A stretch of 64,000 bases of DNA, taken from the NCBI GenBank assembly GCA_963969495.1, contig OZ018326.1:174195056-174259055 (forward strand), read 5' to 3'. Shown here piece by piece: positions 10,660 through 23,184 of the stretch; the first letter of the stretch is position 1; each line of letters starts with the position of its first letter. Both the position numbers and the translations under genes were made by a program. This DNA is from Ceratothoa steindachneri (Eukaryota > Arthropoda > Malacostraca > Isopoda > Cymothoidae). The notes under the pieces are model-generated. The model did no database searches. It worked only from the letters and a program-made list of their open reading frames with translations, and was not told the origin of the DNA.

Positions 10660-12932
10660 TAATTTCTCTACAACTTCCTTCCCAAGCTCATTATCGTTGA
10701 CTTTCTTACCAAGCTTCTGACATTTTACCAAGTCCATTGCTTGTTGATTTCATTCTTAACCTATTGATTGTTATTATTTTTTCGAGGCCAATTCTTCTTA
10801 TTTTTTTAAAGCTCATTGCTCATTGACCAATTTTTCAAGCCCCATTGCTCTTTGAATTCATTTTCCCGCCCATAGAACACTCACATTTTCGGAGGCCATT
10901 GCTTTGTTATATTTCCGGGCCTAATACTCGTTTACTTATTTAAGAGTCAATTGTTTGTTGGCATCTTTACTGAGCCCATTGCTAGTTGACTTCTTTCCAG
11001 AACTAATTCCTCGTTAATTTCTTCCCCGATTCCTTTGCTCGTTGACTTCTTCCCCGAGAACATTGTCGTAGACTTTATTCCGATTGATTTGCACGGTGAC
11101 TACTTTCACGAGTCAATTGTTCGTTGACTTATTTTCGAGAACATAACTCGATGAAATTTTCTAGTCCATTACACATTCAATTTTTTACGAGCTCATTGCT
11201 CGTTGTCTTCTTTCCGGAGTACATTGCTCGTTGAATTCCTTTTCAATCTCAATGATTCTTGACGTCATTTCATAGCATAATGATTGTTAACATCTTTTCG
11301 TGGCCATTACCCCAAATCTTTTTTAGAGCCCATTCATTCATTGCTCGCTGACATCTTTCACGATCCCATTCTTCTTTGAGGTCTTTCCGGAATCCATTTT
11401 ACGTTCACTTTTTCCGAACACATTGCTCTATGACCTCTTCTCTGCGTTCATTGCTCGTTTTCATTTCTAGCCCTTTGATCGTTAGCATTTGTCCAGGTCA
11501 CTAGTTGTTGTAGTTTTCCAAACCCCGTACTCGTTTACTTTATTGCGAGCCCATTGGTAATTTACTTCATTTCCTAGTATATTGATCCTAAACCTTTTTT
11601 CGAGGCCATTGCTTCTCATTTTTTTTCCACGGCCTATTGCTTACTAACCTCTTTTCAGTCCCCATTTTTCGTTGAGTTCCTTCCGGAGTCTATTAAACGT
11701 TGACATTTGCCTGAGCCAATTGATCATTGACTTTATTTATGTGCCCATTTCTTGTTGACATTATTTCCTAGACCATTGATCATTGACATTTGTTTGAGGA
11801 CATTGCTCGTTGTATTTTCCGAGCGCGTTGCTCGCTCATTGTTTTACGAACCAATAGTTCATTGGCTTGAGTTCCGAGCCGAGCCTATTGCTCTTCGAAT
11901 TCTTTCCTAGGCCCATAGCTCGTTGAATTTTTTCCAAGCCTATTGCGCTTTGACTTCTTTTCTGACCCCATTTCTCGTTGACTTCATTTCAGAGTCCATT
12001 TGTCTTGACTTATAACGAGGACATACCTCGTTCAGTTTTTTGAGTCAAGTGTAGTTGACGGCATTAAGGAGGCCATTGCCTGTTGTCTTTTAATTCATTT
12101 TTTAGCTCATTTCGCGTTGATTACATTTCTTTGCCCATTGATCGTTAGCTTTTATCCGAGTCCATTCCTTGTTGTATTTGCCGAACACATTACTCGTTCA
12201 CTTTTAAAATAGACCAATGCTCTTTGACTTTATTCTTGAGCTGTTTGTTGGTGGAATTCTTTTGCGAGCCCTTTGCTCGTTGGCGTTGTTTTCCGGATTC
12301 CATTTCTCCGTAACATCTTTCACAAGTCCATTGTTCGTTGACTTCATTTCCGAGCCCATTGCTCGTTGACTTTTTTTCAAGCCCATTACACCTACACTCT
12401 TTTACCAACTCATTGCTCGTTGAGTTCTCTCCGCATTCCTTTGCTCTTCGCTTTTATTTTTTCGCCCATTTCAACGCTGACTTCATTTCCGAGGCTATTT
12501 TTATTTGACTTCATTCCCTGACATAATGAACGAGAAAAGTTGTTCGAGACTATTACATCTAATTTTCTTTTCCGAGCTCATTTCTCGTTAACTTCTTTTC
12601 TGTATACTTTGTTTCCAAACCTATTGTTTTTGTTTTTTTTTTTTTACTTTTACGAGCTCAATTATCGTTGAATTCATTTCTGGCCTATTGATCGTTAACA
12701 TTTTTCCAAGGCCATTGCATCTTATTTTGTCGGAGCTCCTTGCTCGCTGACCCCCGAGTCTATTGCTATTAGGCTTCACTACCTACCATAACGAACGAAA
12801 ACATTTTTTCGAGACCATTAGTTCTAATTTTCTTTTCTGAGCCAATAACTCATTGACTTCTTTTCCATATACTTTGTTTCCAAGCTCATTATTTTTTTAC
12901 TTTTTCAGAGCTCATTGATTGCTGACTTCATT
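10660..12932 (+). repeat. 28-bp satellite, main block 1
   Basis: Tandem array of degenerate units of about 28 bp with the core cattgctcgttgacttc and the link tttcccgagcc. Units vary in base sequence and by one or two bases in length. The period is not a multiple of three, so any long frame here is accidental. The array continues after the hAT insertion. Confidence 0.85.
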
Positions 12933-12940
12933 TCCTAGCC
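12933..12940. repeat. hAT target-site duplication, left copy
   Basis: The eight bases tcctagcc abut the left end of the hAT element. The right copy at 15732-15739 reads tcctaggc, matching at seven of eight positions. Eight-bp duplications are typical of hAT insertion. Confidence 0.75.
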
Positions 12941-15731
12941 CAGGGATGGGGAACCTGCGGCCTCCTGGACGATCAGGTGTGGCCTTCTTTGGCCTTTTGA
13001 TATATATTTCTTTTTTGACAATCAACATTTTGTCTAAAATCATTCTGCACACCCACACACAGACAAAATAAAAGTTATGTGTTTAGTGATGTCGCTCCCA
13101 GAGATTGGAAGCATTTTTCTTAAGTTCAGTGAATCTAAACTTAAAGCAACTGCTATATAAAGGCAATGTTTCCGTGTAAGCTACACCAGCCTAGTGGGAG
13201 TGAGTGATTTCACGCATGATACAGGAAGAGTTCCTGTCTCGGCCGCCTCCTCACTGTGATCTGTGCTACTCCGAATAACTACGTACTCTACTCAGTAATT
13301 GTGTTGTCGTGCCTCATTTCATACCGACTTGTTTTGTGAGACTGAATTAGTTTCTGCAATAATTAGGCAATGATAAATAATAATACTAATCACAGATAAA
13401 ATATAACTAATCTATATTGTTATTGTTGTTATAATAATAATAATTATAATTATTCTAATCATTATTGTGGATGCAAGTATATCGATGTCTTGTCTAAGAC
13501 TGTTTTGTTTGGGTCAGTGTTTGGCTGGCCTTACTAATTCATTATTAACCTTTTTTATGGCTTTTCCGAATGAATACATTTCTTTTTGGCCCATAGTTAT
13601 GTCAAAAAAGTTAAAACGGACTTTAAAAGAAGAAAACAGGATCTTTAATGAAGAATGGGAACTAAAATATTTTTTAGTGAATACTGGAGGCAAAATGTCT
13701 TGCTTGCTTTGTGATAGTGCAATTGTAATAGTTAAGAAATTCAATGCACAGCAACACTATGCGGTTCAGAAAGAGAATAAATATGCCAAATAAGAGGTTG
13801 AGCCTCGAAAGATAGTACTGCAGAAACTGAAAGATAGAAAACAGAAGCAAAGACAATTTTTCCAGTCTGTTTTACGACAGAAGCAAGCTATAAAGTTGCA
13901 TATTTGCTTGGAAAAAAAGGTAAGACATTCAGCGATGCAGAACTCATATCAATGTATTTTAGAGGTGGTAGGATGTATATATTCCAATAAAGTTAATAAG
14001 TATAATGAGGTACCTCTTTCAAGAAGGACTAACACAGATCGACGACATTAATTGGCCTGCAATGTAACAGTACAATTGAAAAATATAATAAAAAAAGAGA
14101 ATATATATTACTGAGTAGCTTTGGATAAATCAACAGATTCCACCGATTTAGCACAATTATTGTATTTTATTCGTGTCATAACAGATGATTTTCAATTATA
14201 TGAAGAATTAGTTGCTTTAGGCACCCTTAAAGGAAGGACACAGGGGATAGATATTTTTAACAACTTCAAAATGCAATGTCATTAAATAGGACTAAATTTG
14301 ACTAATTTGGTAAGTGTGTGCACTGATGCTATCCCAGCTATGATGGCTAAACATGAAGTATTTATTGGACATCTTAAGAGAGAAACCCAAGAACCAAATG
14401 TACTGATTTCTTTTCATTGTATTTTACATCAGCAAAATCTGTGTGCAAAATCTGTAACTTTAAATGACACTTTGCAAAAGGTTATAAGCATTGTTAACTA
14501 TATTCGAGTGAATGCCTCAAAACATCGTCAATTTCGAAACATAGTGATGATGGATGACGAAGTAATTAGTCTAGATTTGCCATATCACTCAAAAGTACGC
14601 TGGTTGTCGCAAGGAAATGTATTGGTCAAAATTTTCTCTTTATGAAGGCAAATTATTGACTTTTTGAAGGAAAACAACAAGTATTGTGATTTATCAGATC
14701 CAAATTTTTACAGAGATGTAGCCTTTTTATGTGATGTGATGTCAAAACAAAATGAGTTAAAACATTTCATTGCATGGCAGAAATAAATGTATTTATGATA
14801 TGTGGCAAAAAATTCAGGGATTTAGAAAGAAACTTGTATTTCAAGTCCCTTTTGGCTCAATCAAAACTTTCAGAAGAACACTTTCCCCAGCTTACGAAGG
14901 TAATGAGTGAAAACGAAAATATCTATGGATATTTACAAGAATATGAGGCGATTTTAGACACATTGATAAAAGAATACAATAAAAGATTTAATGATTTTGA
15001 AAAGCATAACATCACTCTGAAACTTGCTTTTCAACCTCACTTAGTTGATGTATCAGAGGCTTCTTAAAAGTTACAAATGGAGCTTATTGAAATGTCTTAG
15101 GATAATATCCTGAAGTTTTTGTTTGGCAAGAGAGAAAATTCCGTCGACTGATTTCTTGTTTTTCTTCAACACACTGTTGTGAATCTACACTTACGTACTA
15201 GGCGCAAAACAAGAATTCACTGAGAACACAGTTGACAGACGAGCATTTGGAGGATCTATTGAGACTAAGAACCACTATGTTAGAGCCTGATATCAAAATG
15301 CTTTCTCTAAAGAAGCAAACTCAAAGAAGTCATTAATTTGTATATAAAATGTACATGTTTGCCTACTGTATATTGAATATTTGAAAATGTTATACTCTCG
15401 ATGTTTATATGCTATCTTTTTATAAGATTATTATTCCTTTACTTGATCCTTGAATACAAAGAACCTTCTTTCTTAATTAGAATAATTTGAAAATTTCATG
15501 CTTTCGATATTATTCATTTACTTATTACTTTGAAAACTTCATACATAAATAAAATATTTGAAAATTCTACGTTTTTAATATTTTTTATTTACATATTAAA
15601 TATTTGAAATTATTATGCTTTCGATTTATATAAAACTGTCTCTTTTTATTAGATTACTAATAAATTACTTAAGGGATAAAATAACTTTTTTTCTAGGCTG
15701 CCTTTATGCATAAAAAGTTTCCCCACCCCTG
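12941..15731 (+). mobile_element. hAT transposon, nested in the satellite
   Basis: The left end cagggatggggaac and the reverse complement of the right end (caggggtggggaaac) form short terminal inverted repeats. Flanks carry a near-perfect 8-bp duplication. The 2791-bp element contains a decayed transposase gene of the BED-finger/GTF2IRD2-like group. It lies inside the 28-bp satellite, so it inserted after the array had formed. Confidence 0.88.
13599..15336 (+). pseudogene. hAT transposase (GTF2IRD2/ZBED-like), broken
   Basis: DNA transposase remnant of about 580 codon equivalents, the usual size for this group. The start MSKKLKRTLKEENR (13599) matches the family start; the open frame begins further upstream without support. 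A BED-type zinc finger is visible as CLLC with a following H (about 13695-13765). The frame then breaks. At about 14110-14180 ALDKSTDSTDLAQLLYFIR carries the first catalytic Asp region, with the usual Glu replaced by Lys. At 14298-14645 CTDAIPAM carries the second Asp, followed by FHCILHQQNLCAK and the conserved KVRWLSQGNVL. The C-terminal end reads LRTQLTDEHLEDLLRLRTT and stops at 15334-15336. Multiple stops and at least two frameshifts make it non-functional. Confidence 0.85.
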
Positions 15732-17620
15732 TCCTAGGCCTATTGATCGTTAACGTTTTTTCTATGCCATTGCTTCTTATTTTTTCCGAGCTCCTCGATC
15801 GCTGCCCTATTTTCCTTGCCCCTTGTTTTTTGAATGCTTTTAAGAGCTCATTTTGCTCCGAACCCATTGATAGGTAACTTTACTTCTGGGCCCAATGCTC
15901 TTTGACATCATTTAATAGCCCATTGATCGTTGATATTTGGCCAAGCCAATTGTTCGTTGTATTTTTTTTAGCCTATTACACGTTTACTCTCTTACAAGCC
16001 TATTGAATATTGACTTCATTCCCGAGTACATTGATCCTAGATTTCATTTCCAAGCAATATATCCGATAATTTATTTAGGAAATTGTTCCTTTTATTTTTC
16101 AGAGGGCATTTTTCGTTGATTTCTTAACCAAGCAAAATGCTCGTTTACTTCATTTCAAAGCCCATTGCTCATTGACTTCCTTTCCCAGCCGCTAAAATTC
16201 TCAAGCCCACACCTAGTTAACTTCTTTCCCGAGCCCGTAGAGCGTTGACTTTATCTCCTAGCTCATTTAGTGTTGACATTTGTCCGAGCCCATTGCTCGC
16301 TGACTTCTCTCCCAAGCCCATTGCTCGTTGACTTCTTTCACGAACCCAGCACTCGTTGACCTTATTTGTCGAAGCCATAGCTCCCTTTTTTCAGGGTCAA
16401 TTTCTAGATGACTTTTTTCAGCAGCAAATTACCCGTTAACTTAAGTTCCTAGATGATTTAGCGTCGACATTTGTCCAGGGTAATTGCTCGTGACTTCTGT
16501 CTCGAGCCCATTTCTCGTTGACTTCTTTCCCGAGTCCATTGCTAATTGGCTTTTTTCAAGAGCACATTGCTCCTTGACTTAATTTACGCACACATTGCTT
16601 ACTAACTTCTTTCCCGAGGCTATTGTTCTTTGACTTCATTTCCAAGTCCATCGCTCGTTTACATTTTATCGCGTCCATTGCTCGCTCACTTATTCACGAG
16701 CCCAATGCTCTTTGACTTCTTTCTCGAGCACATTGCTCCTTGACATTATTTCAGAACGCATTGCTTGTTAACTTCTTTCCCGAGGCTATTTGTCGTTAAC
16801 TTCATTTCTAAGACCCATTGCTCCTTGATATTTATCGAGCACTTTCCTTGTTGACTTCATTTCTTGAGGCTATTGCTCCTTATTTATTACGAGGCCATTG
16901 CTTGTTGGCTTCTTTCCCGAGCCAATTGCTTGCTGAAATATTTATCAAATTCATTGCTCGTTGAATTCATTTACGAGCCCATTAATTTTATGACTTTTTA
17001 TGAGCCGTTTCTCGTTCACCTATTTACAAGTCCATTACTCTTTGACTTCTTTCCCTTTACTTTTCTCTTTGACTTCATTTCTGAGCCCATCGCAAGTTAA
17101 ATTCTTTCTCAAGGCCATTGCACGTTGCATTTTTTCACTAACCCATTACTCATTGACTGATTTCACTAACAAATCGCTGCCTGACTTATTTCTCAGCCCA
17201 TTGCTTGTTAAATTCTTTCCCGAGGCTATTGTTCGTTGACTTCATTTTTGAGCCCATTGATCGTTGAAGATTTTCTGATCTCATCGCTCGTTTACTTCAT
17301 TTTCTACCCTTTTGATAGCTATCATTTTTCCCATTGCTCGCTAGCCTCTTTCCAAAGCCTATTTTTCGTTGATTTCTTTGCGGAGCCAATTGTAAGTTAT
17401 TTTTTTTCATTTCTTAGCACATTGCTTGTTGTGGTACGTTAATATTTCATTTCTTAACACATTGCTCGTTGTTGTACGTTAATATTTCATTTCTTAGCAC
17501 ATTGCTCGTTGACTTGTTTTCGTATCCAATTGATCAGTGACATTTGTACTTTATACGAGGCAAGGGCTAGTTGTATTTTTCCGAGCCCATTACTCGTTCA
17601 CTGTTTTACTAGCTCATTCA
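15732..17620 (+). repeat. 28-bp satellite, main block 2
   Basis: Continuation of the 28-bp array to the right of the hAT element. Better-kept stretches at about 16270-16900 show successive units such as cccattgctcgttgacttct spaced by 28 or 29 bp. Near 17400-17520 three units share an extra ttgtacgttaatatttcat insert, a local higher-order duplication. Units fade out after about 17620. Confidence 0.85.
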
Positions 17621-19600
17621 TTCTTAGTTGTTTTTATTTGAACAGAAAGCTTTTTGGCTTTTTTCTGCCTAATGGTGAGTTTGTTCCTAGAGTCTGTCGC
17701 AATCCTTCTCGTGAACAGTAAGAATTTGGTAGCTCTCTGTTTAAAATTTAATTTCATTCAGTTTCTGGCTTATAAATTGTTAATCTTTCCAGCAAATCTA
17801 CTTAAAACACTTTCTCTGCATTCGGAGTTTTCTCCGCATTTCAATCAATTTAGTTTTATATCCCTTCGATAGGTGGCTTCACGTTGACCTTTGCAACAAT
17901 CCTTTCATTCGGTGGAAGGACCGATGTAAAGTCAACACTAATTCCTGTGAAACATATTTTCCATCCGTTTTTTTGCACATTCTTTGCAACCAACGTTCTT
18001 TTTCAGAACGCCATACACAAACCAATCTCATTTTGATTCTCACTAATTTAAATGTGAAAAATCAAATGTACGACGGAGTTAAATGAATGAGTAATTAGAC
18101 TCAACATGGCTTTCGGGATTTGAAGCAAGGGAGCTCTTTGCTTGGAAGAGTAGATATAGTTTATAGAATGCTGCCTAGGAAAGATTGCTGTAGCTTACAT
18201 CTAGAGTATTGCGTCCATACCAGACCTCAACTCGTGTAGTTGTATCCACTTCCTTTACCTTCATCTCTATATTTACCGATCTCTCGTACAAACTTTCTGC
18301 GGCTGATGCCCTGGTTAATAGTTACTTTTAATTAAAATAAAATATTTGTAGATTCGGTAATTGTTGAGGTAACCATGATTAATAATGTTGGCAGAAGTGT
18401 TTTACAAAATAAAAAATATTCCAATCAAAATAATTAATAAAATAGCACAGAATATATATTCCGAATTGGAAATTAATGATTGGTACAAAATAAAGAGAAT
18501 AAATAAATTGATTTAAACTTATATACATATGTGCATCTCATAAACAAATGTGGTATTCACTTTCTAAACAAAAACAGGCCTTGAACCGTTCGTTGGGGCT
18601 TAAGTTTTTTAACAAATAAACCTTGATTTGAGTCGACAATTGTATTAATTTAATTAAATTAATAAATCCATTAATTAACACTACTTTTCCACACGAGACC
18701 ACGCATTATTTTGTGTTGTCCATCTCCTTTCTGGTTGAAATATTTATGCACTCTTTCCAAGACCAAACGAAATATTCTTTGATTTATATCTTTTTATATT
18801 TTAAAATAACTGATGCGTAGTATGTGATAATATTTTCTTTAATTTACAATATTTTTTGACGCAAAACAGAATCAAAATTAAGTTTCATTATAATGGCATT
18901 TTCTTTTAGTTTCTTATATAGAATTTTACAAATAGTGTTCTAAATATTGGTTTCATTTGTGTCATATTTAATATATCCCACAATGTTATTGAATACATAA
19001 ATTCTGGACTTGAAAAAAGATTTTAGAGGACAGACATCCTTCTGGCAGAATACCTATAATGACATTACTAGTCCCAATGTAGCGAACAGTCGCATTTTAT
19101 AAATACTAATTCAGAAAGGTATTCAGTACGTTTTATTTATTCTATTGTTACTTTCTTTTATATATTCATATATCAACTTTAACATAAAGTGTATAAAAAC
19201 ATTAAAAACGTTGTAAGCCAAAAACATATTTGAAATGTATATGAAATAACTATAACTTATATGTATATCTGTACCTATAAAAGTATCGATGTATTTATTA
19301 AAAAACTTTTTATTTTTATAGCCTGAGTTGCATACAAAAGTGCAATGACTCGTGCAATTTGCGCTCTTACAATTTGAAGTAAAATAGGGAAAAAAAATGT
19401 GCAAATATTAATTATATAAAAATCAGTGCAAATATTAATTATATAAAAATCAGTGCAATATTGAGCTAAGAAATGTTTAACTCTAAAAAATAATATATAA
19501 TAGAAATTAAATGTAAACGCTCAGACGCCGCACTGTACTTGACCAAGCAATACTGCTTCACACCTTTCACGAAGAATCAATCAAGAACTGATTATTCTGG
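17621..19600. other. Spacer, nothing recognised
   Basis: AT-rich DNA with no supported coding similarity. A short direct repeat of gtgcaaatattaattatata occurs near 19395-19455. The other open frames look random. Confidence 0.5.
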
Positions 19601-19611
19601 ATGGTTAGGTC

Positions 19612-21112
19612 TTAAGTCGAAGAGAGCTACTAAATCCTCAGCATGGGTTTAGAAAAGGTAGATCGTGTTTAAATAATTTACTGGATTTTATGGATTATGT
19701 AACTAAAGAATTAAATAGGGGAGAGAAAGTTGATGTGATCTACTTAGATTTCAGCAAAGCTTTTGATAAGGTTCCACATAGAAGACTAGTTCATAAATTA
19801 AAACTGCATGGGATATGTAGGAAAGTTTTATATTGGATAACTGAATGGCTGAAAGATAGGAAACAGAGAGTTGTACTGAATGGAGTGAGGTCAGAGTGGA
19901 GGAATGTTATTAGTGGCGTACCTCAGGGATCAGTTTTAGGCACTTTATTATTTATAATCTATGTAAGTGATCTTGGGCAAGGTGTAAATAGCAAAGTGTC
20001 AATTTTTTCTGATGACACTAAATTGGCAGCTGTAGTCAAAGAGGGTGAGGGTAGCTTTAAAGTGCAGAGTGACTTAAATAAGTTATTAGCTTGGGCTCAG
20101 AAGTGGCAGATGACTTTTAACCTTATAAAATGCAAACTTCTTAACATGGGAAGGGATAATAGGGAATTTAGCTATGAAATAGATCGAAATTGGCTAAATT
20201 CAGTTGAGGATGAGAAGGACTTAGACGTAGTGGTAGATAGGTCACTGCAGTTTTCAAAGCAGTGTATTGAGGCAAAAAATACAGCAAATAGGGTGTTCGG
20301 TTACATTAAATGGAATGTTAGCTACAAGAGTAAGGAGGTTATCCTTAAACTACATAACTCTTATGTCAGGCCACATTTATAGTACTGTATACAAGCATGG
20401 TCACAACATTTTAGACATGATATAAACTTGTTAGAGTCAGTACAAAGAAGGGCAACAAAAATAATACCATCCCTGAAGCACCTTGAATATGAAGATAGAC
20501 TGAGGGTACTAAATATGTTCTCATTTGAAAAAAAGATGTGTGAGGGGAGATATGATTGAGCTTTTTAAAATCTTTTCTGGGATGGATAAATTGGATTTCA
20601 GCAAGTCATTTGAGTTAGAAGATAGTAATAGGACTAGGGGTCACCACTTAAAGTTTAAAAACAGAGGTGCAGACTGGATGATGGAAAATATTTTTTCTCT
20701 AACAGAGTGGTGGATTATTTGAATAGTTTGCCAACTGAGACTGTAGACAGCCAAAACTTAAATGTTTCCAAGTGCAGATATGATGATTATATGGGGATGG
20801 AGGGTTAACTTCTTACTTTTTGGTATGGGGGTATGTTTCTTGACTCATTCCTGTAGATGCAGTTTCTTTTTATTGTATATTTTGGGGGACTTTGATTTTG
20901 TTTTTGACAGACTCCTATGGAGGCTTTAAATTATATATTGTAGTTGCATGGTCTGACCTAATCCTCTGGACTGTTAAAATCGTATATTGTAGATGCATGA
21001 TCTGACAAAATCCTATGGATGCATTATGTGGGTGGGATTTGATGGATACGGATGACCTTTGATAGGCCCGTGTGGCTTTTGTCTTCTGTGAAATTATGTT
21101 ATGTTATGTTAA
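19612..21112 (+). mobile_element. CR1-like LINE, 5'-truncated
   Basis: Non-LTR element that begins in the middle of the reverse transcriptase domain and runs to a 3' tail of three ttatg repeats (21094-21111). Truncation at the 5' end and a short tandem 3' tail are typical of target-primed integration in CR1/L2-type elements. The coding part is described separately. The untranslated part at about 20810-21090 has no gene. Confidence 0.8.
19618..20808 (+). pseudogene. CR1-like reverse transcriptase, C-terminal part
   Basis: Open for about 250 codons: LLNPQHGFRKGRSC, IYLDFSKAFDKVPH (catalytic region A), VPQGSVLGTLLFIIYVSDL, then FSDDTKLAAV with the two catalytic Asp residues (20005-20016; the usual FADD has Ser here), and a thumb region. 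A TAG at 20380-20382 replaces the Glu expected before YCIQAW. The frame continues as LLESVQRRATKIIPSLKHL. After a frameshift near 20522 comes RGDMIELFKIFSGMDKL and then the terminal region ending at about 20808. The upstream fingers and the endonuclease are absent. It is an inactive copy, but the long open stretch points to fairly recent decay. Confidence 0.88.
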
Positions 21113-21655
21113 ATGGGGAATGTAAATCTCCCCCAATAGCTGGAAGGATATGGGCTAATATTTAAGTGATGTATTTCAGAACACTTGCAGACGATGGGAA
21201 GTTATGGCTTGTTCAATTATCCATAAGCCATTGAGCATTTTTAGCAACGTTTCGAAGTAAATCTCAACTTGAAATTTCTTTCATTTGTGAATATATTCAC
21301 TTTATGGACTTAATATTTTATGTGTGTTTCTTTATTTTGGCAGAGAGAGGGAGATGGAAGCTTTTATGTCCTCTCTTGTATAATATTTGCATACATTTGC
21401 TTTAGCAGATGCGAATGAGGGGATTGGCTCGGCCAATTATTGACTTCTCTTTTCCATCCTGGCTAGACCGCTTTCACTCTAGAAGAGGCTAGGCAATTTT
21501 CCATGCAATTAGTTCAGTATAGAAGACTGCAATGATTCATTTTTTAAAGATTGACTATTATTTTAATTTTCAATTGATGTTAAATCGCACTTACACAAAT
21601 CGGATCTTTTAATATTTCAAATGGCTTCCTTAAACGCCGTCTTGTTGACATGTGT
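21113..21655. other. Spacer, nothing recognised
   Basis: AT-rich flank between the CR1-like LINE and the mariner element. No coding similarity or repeat seen. Confidence 0.45.
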
Positions 21656-21659
21656 TAGC

Positions 21660-22579
21660 ACGAGGGGCAGTCAATAAGTTTTTCGAATCGGTAGGGCAAA
21701 ACAGAGGAAAGGGGATGGGTGTTTGTGGGGGTCTTAGGACAAGTTATGACAAGTTATGACAAGTCAGGACCTGCAGCCACACATTCTTGCCTCGTCTATT
21801 TAAGAAGCAGCAGCTGATCGCAGATCGTCAGTCAAAAATTTTTCCAAAATGGAGAAGGTTGAGCACCGCGCAGTGATCAAATTTTTGACCAAGGAATACA
21901 AAAGAGATCCATGAATGTATGGTTGCAGTGTACACCGACACCGCCCCTTCATATGCAACCATTGCTCGCTGGAATAGGGAGTTTCGCCACGGTCGTGAGT
22001 CCCTTGAAGATGACCCCCGTCCAGGACGCCCGTCAGACGTGACCAACGAGTACAATGTGGCCCGTGTGGAGAGGATGATCATCGAAAATCAATGGGTGAA
22101 GGTCGAAGAAATCGAGCGACAACTTGGAATATCACATGGAAGTGTTATCAACATCATACACGACAATTTGGCCATAACCAAGGTCTTTGTCCGTTGGGTC
22201 CCTAAAAACCTCATGCCCCATGATCGACTTGAACGTCGTCAAAGTCCACAAGGCCAGAGTTGCACAAGCTGCCCTGCGCGAGTGCGGATTCGAGGAGCTC
22301 AACCATCCCCCCAACAGTCCAGATCTAGCCCCTAGCGACTACTTTTTATTCCGCCAGCTCAAGGCTGCATTGCATGGACGCCGGTTTGGGGAGGATGAAG
22401 ATGTCCAGCTCGCCGTCCAGAAGTGGATTGAACAGCAGTCGGGAAATTTCTGGTTTTCGGGAATTCGAAGCGTCAGGGACAAGTGGCGCAAGTGCATTGA
22501 AGTCGAGGGTAGTTATATTGAAAAATAATAAAACACTTTCCCTTATATCAGAATTGCAACACTTATTGACCGCGCCTCA
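21660..22579 (+). mobile_element. Mariner element, internally deleted
   Basis: The left end cgaggggcagtcaataagt and the reverse complement of the right end (tgaggcgcggtcaataagtg) form terminal inverted repeats. Between them lies a transposase gene missing its centre. At about 0.92 kb it is shorter than the ~1.3 kb of complete mariners. It cannot make active transposase but could have been mobilised by one. Confidence 0.85.
21849..22528 (+). pseudogene. Mariner transposase, catalytic core deleted
   Basis: Starts MEKVEHRAVIKFLTKE (21849). After a frameshift near 21895 it reads YTDTAPSYATIARWNREF, RESLEDDPRPGRPSD and LGISHGSV: the two helix-turn-helix DNA-binding units of mariner. After RWVPKNLMPHDRLERR (about 22230) it jumps, in another frame, to VHKARVAQAALRECGF, NSPDLAPSDYFLFRQLK (third catalytic Asp region) and a C terminus KWRKCIEVEGSYIEK that ends at 22528. 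Roughly one hundred residues with the first two catalytic Asp are missing. The DNA-binding part remains. Confidence 0.88.
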
Positions 22580-23020
22580 AAATAGTCTGTTTATAATCAA
22601 TCTTCAGAAAAAAATATTGAATATTCCATTCAATATTATTTGGATGTTAAGATGAATTTCTATCCATTATTTCTTGATTTTGTTAGTCTTTTTATGGATT
22701 TCACGCCAAATTGGAATCATTAAAATGGAATTATTAGCATATGTTCAAGAACAGCTCAAAGACTTCGTTTATTGGCTGTTTAATTAAAGAGTTTCTTGCC
22801 TGTTATTGAAATTGAACTAGTATAGTTATAGCAGAAAACTATTTCAACTATCTTTAAGTATGTATCTATTGTTTTTCTTCTTTTAGATTCATGATTTTTC
22901 TTTTTGAAAATAAGTAATTCAATCGTTATTTTGATTATTGGGCACAAAATTGAGTAACAATATTATAACCTAACCACAGGAAACCTATGTCATAATAATG
23001 CTGTTTTGCTTTTCTTTTTG
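22580..23020. other. Spacer, nothing recognised
   Basis: AT-rich flank of the mariner element with no coding signal. Confidence 0.45.
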
Positions 23021-23021
23021 C

Positions 23022-23178
23022 ATTAACATTGTAACTATTCGGCCGATTCTATCGAAATCTGAACCCCTTATGTTGTTTTACATTCTCTTTCGAAAGCTAT
23101 AATTGCCAAAGTCCTTCCAAGGTTACCCCGGGAATTATTTTGTTTAGGCAATAACATCATAACTTTTCGGCCGATAAT
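23022..23178 (+). repeat. ~128-bp repeat unit, left side of pentamer satellite
   Basis: One full unit plus the start of a second (aataacatcataacttttcgg, from about 23149). The first unit contains ttatgttgttttacattc and tttcgaaagctataattgcc, a stretch of 43 bases identical to one at 25440-25500 on the far side of the pentamer array. The unit is cut off where the pentamers begin. Confidence 0.75.
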
Positions 23179-23184
23179 CTGCTA

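Noticed and set aside
10660..17620. Regular short repeats that might suggest a CRISPR array
   Set aside because: Units are degenerate, contiguous and lack unique spacers; this is a eukaryotic satellite.
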